Below are positions 61,506 through 64,000 of a stretch of DNA of 64,000 nucleotides, one piece after another; the stretch's first letter is position 1; each line of letters opens with the position of its first letter. The notes under the pieces are model-generated. The model ran no database searches, was not told where the DNA came from, and saw nothing but the letters and a program-made list of their open reading frames with translations. This DNA comes from Planctomycetota bacterium (GTDB lineage Bacteria; Planctomycetota; UBA8742; UBA2392), in the NCBI GenBank assembly GCA_020638675.1, contig JACKID010000003.1, positions 310,001 through 374,000 of the forward strand, in the 5' to 3' direction. A program made the position numbers and the translations under genes.

Positions 61506-62238
61506 CGGCGAGCGCCTTGTCGTCGGCTTGCACGGCTGGACGGGCGACCACACGCATTTTGATGCGCTCGCGCAGTATGTGCCCGGTGGTACGCGGCTGG
61601 TGGCGTTCGACCTGCCGGGATTCGGGAAGTCAACAGCGCCGGACAGTTGGGCGATGGAGGACGTGGGGAGGGAGCTGGCGGCCGAAATCGACCGTCTGCA
61701 CGGCAGGACCCTCACCATCGTTACCAACTGCTCCGGCGCCTATCCCGCCCTCATGGCGGCGCCTCACCTGGCACGTCAGCCGGAGCGCCTGGTGCTGGTG
61801 GATGCATTCGCCTATGCGCCGAAGTACTTCCGCGTGTTCACAAACCGAAGCTGGGGACACCACGCCTACAACACGACGTTCGCCAATCCGGTCGGGCGTC
61901 GAATCACGAACTTCGCCCTGCGCGGCCAGAAGCGGGACATGACCTCGGACTTCAAGACCGCAAACCATGCGCACACGCTGGCGTGGCTGCGTTCCTGCGT
62001 TGAGCTCGGAGACTGTCGGCAGTTTGCCCACTTGCGCATTCCGACACTGATCGCGCACGGGGAAGCGACCTTCACGGCCGTGCGCAAGTCATTGCCCATG
62101 TGGCGCGAAATCTGGCCGCACGCTGAAACCCTGCAACTGAAGGGCGCGGGACACCTCGGCCTGATCGAGGCGGCCGCGCAGCTGTCGGAGTCAGTATTCA
62201 CGCCGGCCAAGGCTAAAGGAGCCAGCCATGCAGCCTGA
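61483..62238 (+). CDS. Alpha/beta hydrolase with atypical nucleophile elbow
   Basis: 251 residues. The alpha/beta-hydrolase fold is clear: VVGLHGWTGDHTHFDALAQY (oxyanion-hole region), VAFDLPGFGKST, and a C-terminal GAGHLGLIEAA with the likely catalytic His. The nucleophile elbow reads NCSGA instead of G-x-S-x-G, keeping the Ser but replacing both glycines. An Asp in LVLVDAF follows. It overlaps crtI (23 bp) and crtE (11 bp), so it belongs to the carotenoid operon. It might act on an ester of a carotenoid or glycoside, or might be catalytically altered; the substrate is unknown. Confidence 0.8.
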   Translation: MHYVSHGSGERLVVGLHGWTGDHTHFDALAQYVPGGTRLVAFDLPGFGKSTAPDSWAMEDVGRELAAEIDRLHGRTLTIVTNCSGAYPALMAAPHLARQPERLVLVDAFAYAPKYFRVFTNRSWGHHAYNTTFANPVGRRITNFALRGQKRDMTSDFKTANHAHTLAWLRSCVELGDCRQFAHLRIPTLIAHGEATFTAVRKSLPMWREIWPHAETLQLKGAGHLGLIEAAAQLSESVFTPAKAKGASHAA

Positions 62239-63085
62239 TGTTCATGAATGGAGCGTTCAGATCGAGTCGGCGCTCGAGCAGTATCTTCCGTTGGCGACTA
62301 CGCCCGGCGCCGAAGAACTCAATGCGGCTGTGCGCCACGCGGTGTTCAGCGGCGGCAAGCGCATGCGGCCTGTGCTTGCCCTGGCAGCGTCCACGCTGGT
62401 GGGCGGCGATGTGATGCAGGCCCTGCGCATAGGCGCGGCAATGGAGTACCTGCACACCGCCTCATTGATACTCGACGACCTGCCGGGCATGGACGATTCG
62501 CCGGAGCGCCGTGGACGACCAAGCACCCACGTGCAGTTCAACGAAGGCGTCGCCGTTCTGGCGGCCATGGCCCTCTTGAATCATACCTACGCGCTGCTGG
62601 CGGAGTGCGCAAACGGGCGTCGGCTGATCCGTCTGGCCTGCGAATGCATCGGCCATCGTGGAATGGTGGCGGGCCAGACGATTGACCTGATGCAGCCGCC
62701 GAATGAGCGAATCGAGATTCGACACGAGCACTACTTGAAGACAACCGCGCTGTTTCGGCTGGCGATGCTCGCACCGGCGCTCGCCAGCGACTGCGCTGAG
62801 GAGGAACGCGAAGCTCTGGCCGAGTTCGGCTTGTGCGCGGGAATGGCGTACCAGCTGATCGACGACGCACACGACCTCGACGCGGACACAAGACGTGCCG
62901 GCGATTGGGACGGGCTGACGCCGGCGCGCCTGCGCGAGAACGCGAGTCGCTGGGTAGATCGTGCAAAGGGCGTGTTGCACGCGCGGTTTGGCGATCATCC
63001 GCAAGCCCGCCTCCTGAGCCAGTTCGCGGACTGGCTGGTGGCGGGGGCACAGACCGCGAAGGCCGCGAGACAGGAAATCGCATGA
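62228..63085 (+). CDS. crtE: Geranylgeranyl diphosphate synthase (CrtE-like polyprenyl synthetase)
   Basis: 285 residues. The first Asp-rich motif is LDDLPGMDDSPERRGRPSTH and the second YQLIDDAHDLD. GGKRMRPVLAL is the conserved N-terminal diphosphate-binding region. The residue five before the first motif is Ala (YLHTASLILDD), as in CrtE-type GGPP synthases, where IspA-type farnesyl synthases carry an aromatic residue. This suggests a C20 product, feeding CrtB. It starts inside the hydrolase gene and its stop overlaps the next start (ATGA). Confidence 0.9.
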   Translation: MQPDVHEWSVQIESALEQYLPLATTPGAEELNAAVRHAVFSGGKRMRPVLALAASTLVGGDVMQALRIGAAMEYLHTASLILDDLPGMDDSPERRGRPSTHVQFNEGVAVLAAMALLNHTYALLAECANGRRLIRLACECIGHRGMVAGQTIDLMQPPNERIEIRHEHYLKTTALFRLAMLAPALASDCAEEEREALAEFGLCAGMAYQLIDDAHDLDADTRRAGDWDGLTPARLRENASRWVDRAKGVLHARFGDHPQARLLSQFADWLVAGAQTAKAARQEIA

Positions 63086-64000
63086 TCGTTGTCGCGATCA
63101 TCCTGCTGGCGCTGGCAGCGCTCACACTGGGCGTTGTCGGGCTGAACGTGCTCGGCTGGCGTCGACCAGGCCGCGAGCCCGGGTCGGGGGCCGTGTCGCT
63201 GCTGATTCCCGCCCGCAACGAAGCTGAGAACCTGCCGGGCTGTCTCGAGGCTGCCCTGGCCCAGCGCTGCGTCACTGAGATCCTGGTGGCGGACGACCAC
63301 TCGACGGATGCCACTGCAGAAATCGTGCTCGGCTATGCGGCGCGGGACTCGCGCTTGAAGCTTGTGCGCCCGGAGGCACTGCCTGTCGGCTGGTGCGGCA
63401 AGACTCATGCCTGCCAGACTCTGGCCGACGCCGCGAGTGGCGACTGGCTGTTGTTCATCGACGCCGACGCCAGGCTTCAACCGGATGCTGTACCACGGAT
63501 GCTCGGCGAGTGCGGCAAGCGGAACCTGACGCTGCTCTCCTGCTGGCCGCAGCTTGAGATGCTCGGCTTCTTCGAGCGGCTCTTGATGCCGCTGCTGAAC
63601 TTCGTGCTGTTGACGCTGTACCCGGCGCCGCTGGCGGCCCGCCGCCCGGATGCGCGACTCGGGCTGGCCCATGGCGCCTGCATTCTCGTCCACGCCGAGC
63701 AGTATCGCCGCTTCGGCGGGCACACGAGGGTCAAAGCCGAGTTGTTCGAGGACACGCGGCTGGCGCAACTCTGGCGCGCGGACGGGATGCGCAGCCTGTG
63801 CCTCGACGGCACGGGCGTGGTCAGCGTCCGCATGTACCGGTCACTGGCCGAGATCTGGTCCGGATTCCGGAAGAACCTGTTTCCCGCGTTCAAAGGACAG
63901 GCAGGCTTCTGGCTTTTCATGCTGTTCCACACGGCCGTCTTTCTGGCTCCCTTTGGTCTCATGTTCGTGGGCGGCCTTGCGGGTGCCCTGTTCGCAATTG
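63082..64000 (+). CDS. Family 2 glycosyltransferase, CrtQ/HpnB-like, truncated by the window edge
   Basis: About 306 residues are visible from ATG 63082. One N-terminal hydrophobic segment (VAIILLALAALTLGVVGLNVL) precedes the GT-A domain: SLLIPARNEAENLPGCLEAAL, ILVADDHSTDATAEI, PVGWCGKTHAC and the DxD-like FIDADARLQPDA. An acceptor-side sequence (KAELFEDTRLAQLWR) and two further hydrophobic segments follow, then the sequence ends. The arrangement matches membrane glycosyltransferases of carotenoid (CrtQ) or hopanoid (HpnB) clusters. Position in the crt operon suggests a glycosylated carotenoid. Confidence 0.85.
   Translation, partial: MIVVAIILLALAALTLGVVGLNVLGWRRPGREPGSGAVSLLIPARNEAENLPGCLEAALAQRCVTEILVADDHSTDATAEIVLGYAARDSRLKLVRPEALPVGWCGKTHACQTLADAASGDWLLFIDADARLQPDAVPRMLGECGKRNLTLLSCWPQLEMLGFFERLLMPLLNFVLLTLYPAPLAARRPDARLGLAHGACILVHAEQYRRFGGHTRVKAELFEDTRLAQLWRADGMRSLCLDGTGVVSVRMYRSLAEIWSGFRKNLFPAFKGQAGFWLFMLFHTAVFLAPFGLMFVGGLAGALFAI

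Overview
This is a high-GC bacterial window with very tight gene packing (many ATGA/GTGA overlaps) and no rRNA, tRNA, CRISPR array or insertion sequence that I can recognise. The gene set suggests a Gram-negative-type, Planctomycetota-like bacterium. It has lipoprotein N-acyltransferase and LolD, ABC-type polysaccharide export, a split glycine decarboxylase, a giant LamG/Ig-like/kelch surface protein and exported alpha/alpha-toroid lipoproteins. That taxonomic placement is inference from gene content, not a computed result.

Layout. 1-3745 (minus): glycine cleavage operon gcvT-gcvH-gcvPA-gcvPB, with gcvPB cut by the left edge. 3829-10516: a CPA2 cation/proton antiporter with a cytoplasmic TrkA module, two anchored beta-rich proteins of unknown function, and a VOC gene whose 3' end has been duplicated about 2 kb away. 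10663-15336: accD, a YkvA-like protein, a PAP2 phosphatase, lolD and a YhcC-like radical SAM gene. 15335-22666 (plus): a lipoprotein, lysA, an FdhE-like zinc-ribbon protein, lnt, an exported helical protein and an Eis-like acetyltransferase. 22663-29767 (minus): a translationally overlapped polysaccharide operon, wzm-wzt-glycosyltransferase-wecB-glycosyltransferase, in which both glycosyltransferases are two-domain fusions. 29810-39985 (minus): one 3391-residue secreted protein with tandem repeats that include an exact 1293-bp higher-order duplication. 40415-47527: recJ, then a mutagenic translesion cassette in which ImuB and DnaE2 form one polypeptide, preceded by imuA. 47709-53040: a TauE/SafE permease convergent with a molybdopterin oxidoreductase and a fused FeS/NrfD membrane subunit, resembling a cytoplasmic sulfite:quinone oxidoreductase. 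53081-58373: three tandem exported proteins with alpha/alpha-toroid repeats, two of them clear paralogues. 58946 to the right edge (plus): a carotenoid operon crtB-crtI-alpha/beta hydrolase-crtE-family 2 glycosyltransferase.

The observations most worth following up are the ImuB-DnaE2 fusion, the higher-order repeat of the giant surface protein, the fused FeS/NrfD subunit beside a sulfite-exporter homologue, the toroid lipoprotein family, and several small palindromic elements that supply stop codons or enclose start codons of neighbouring genes.
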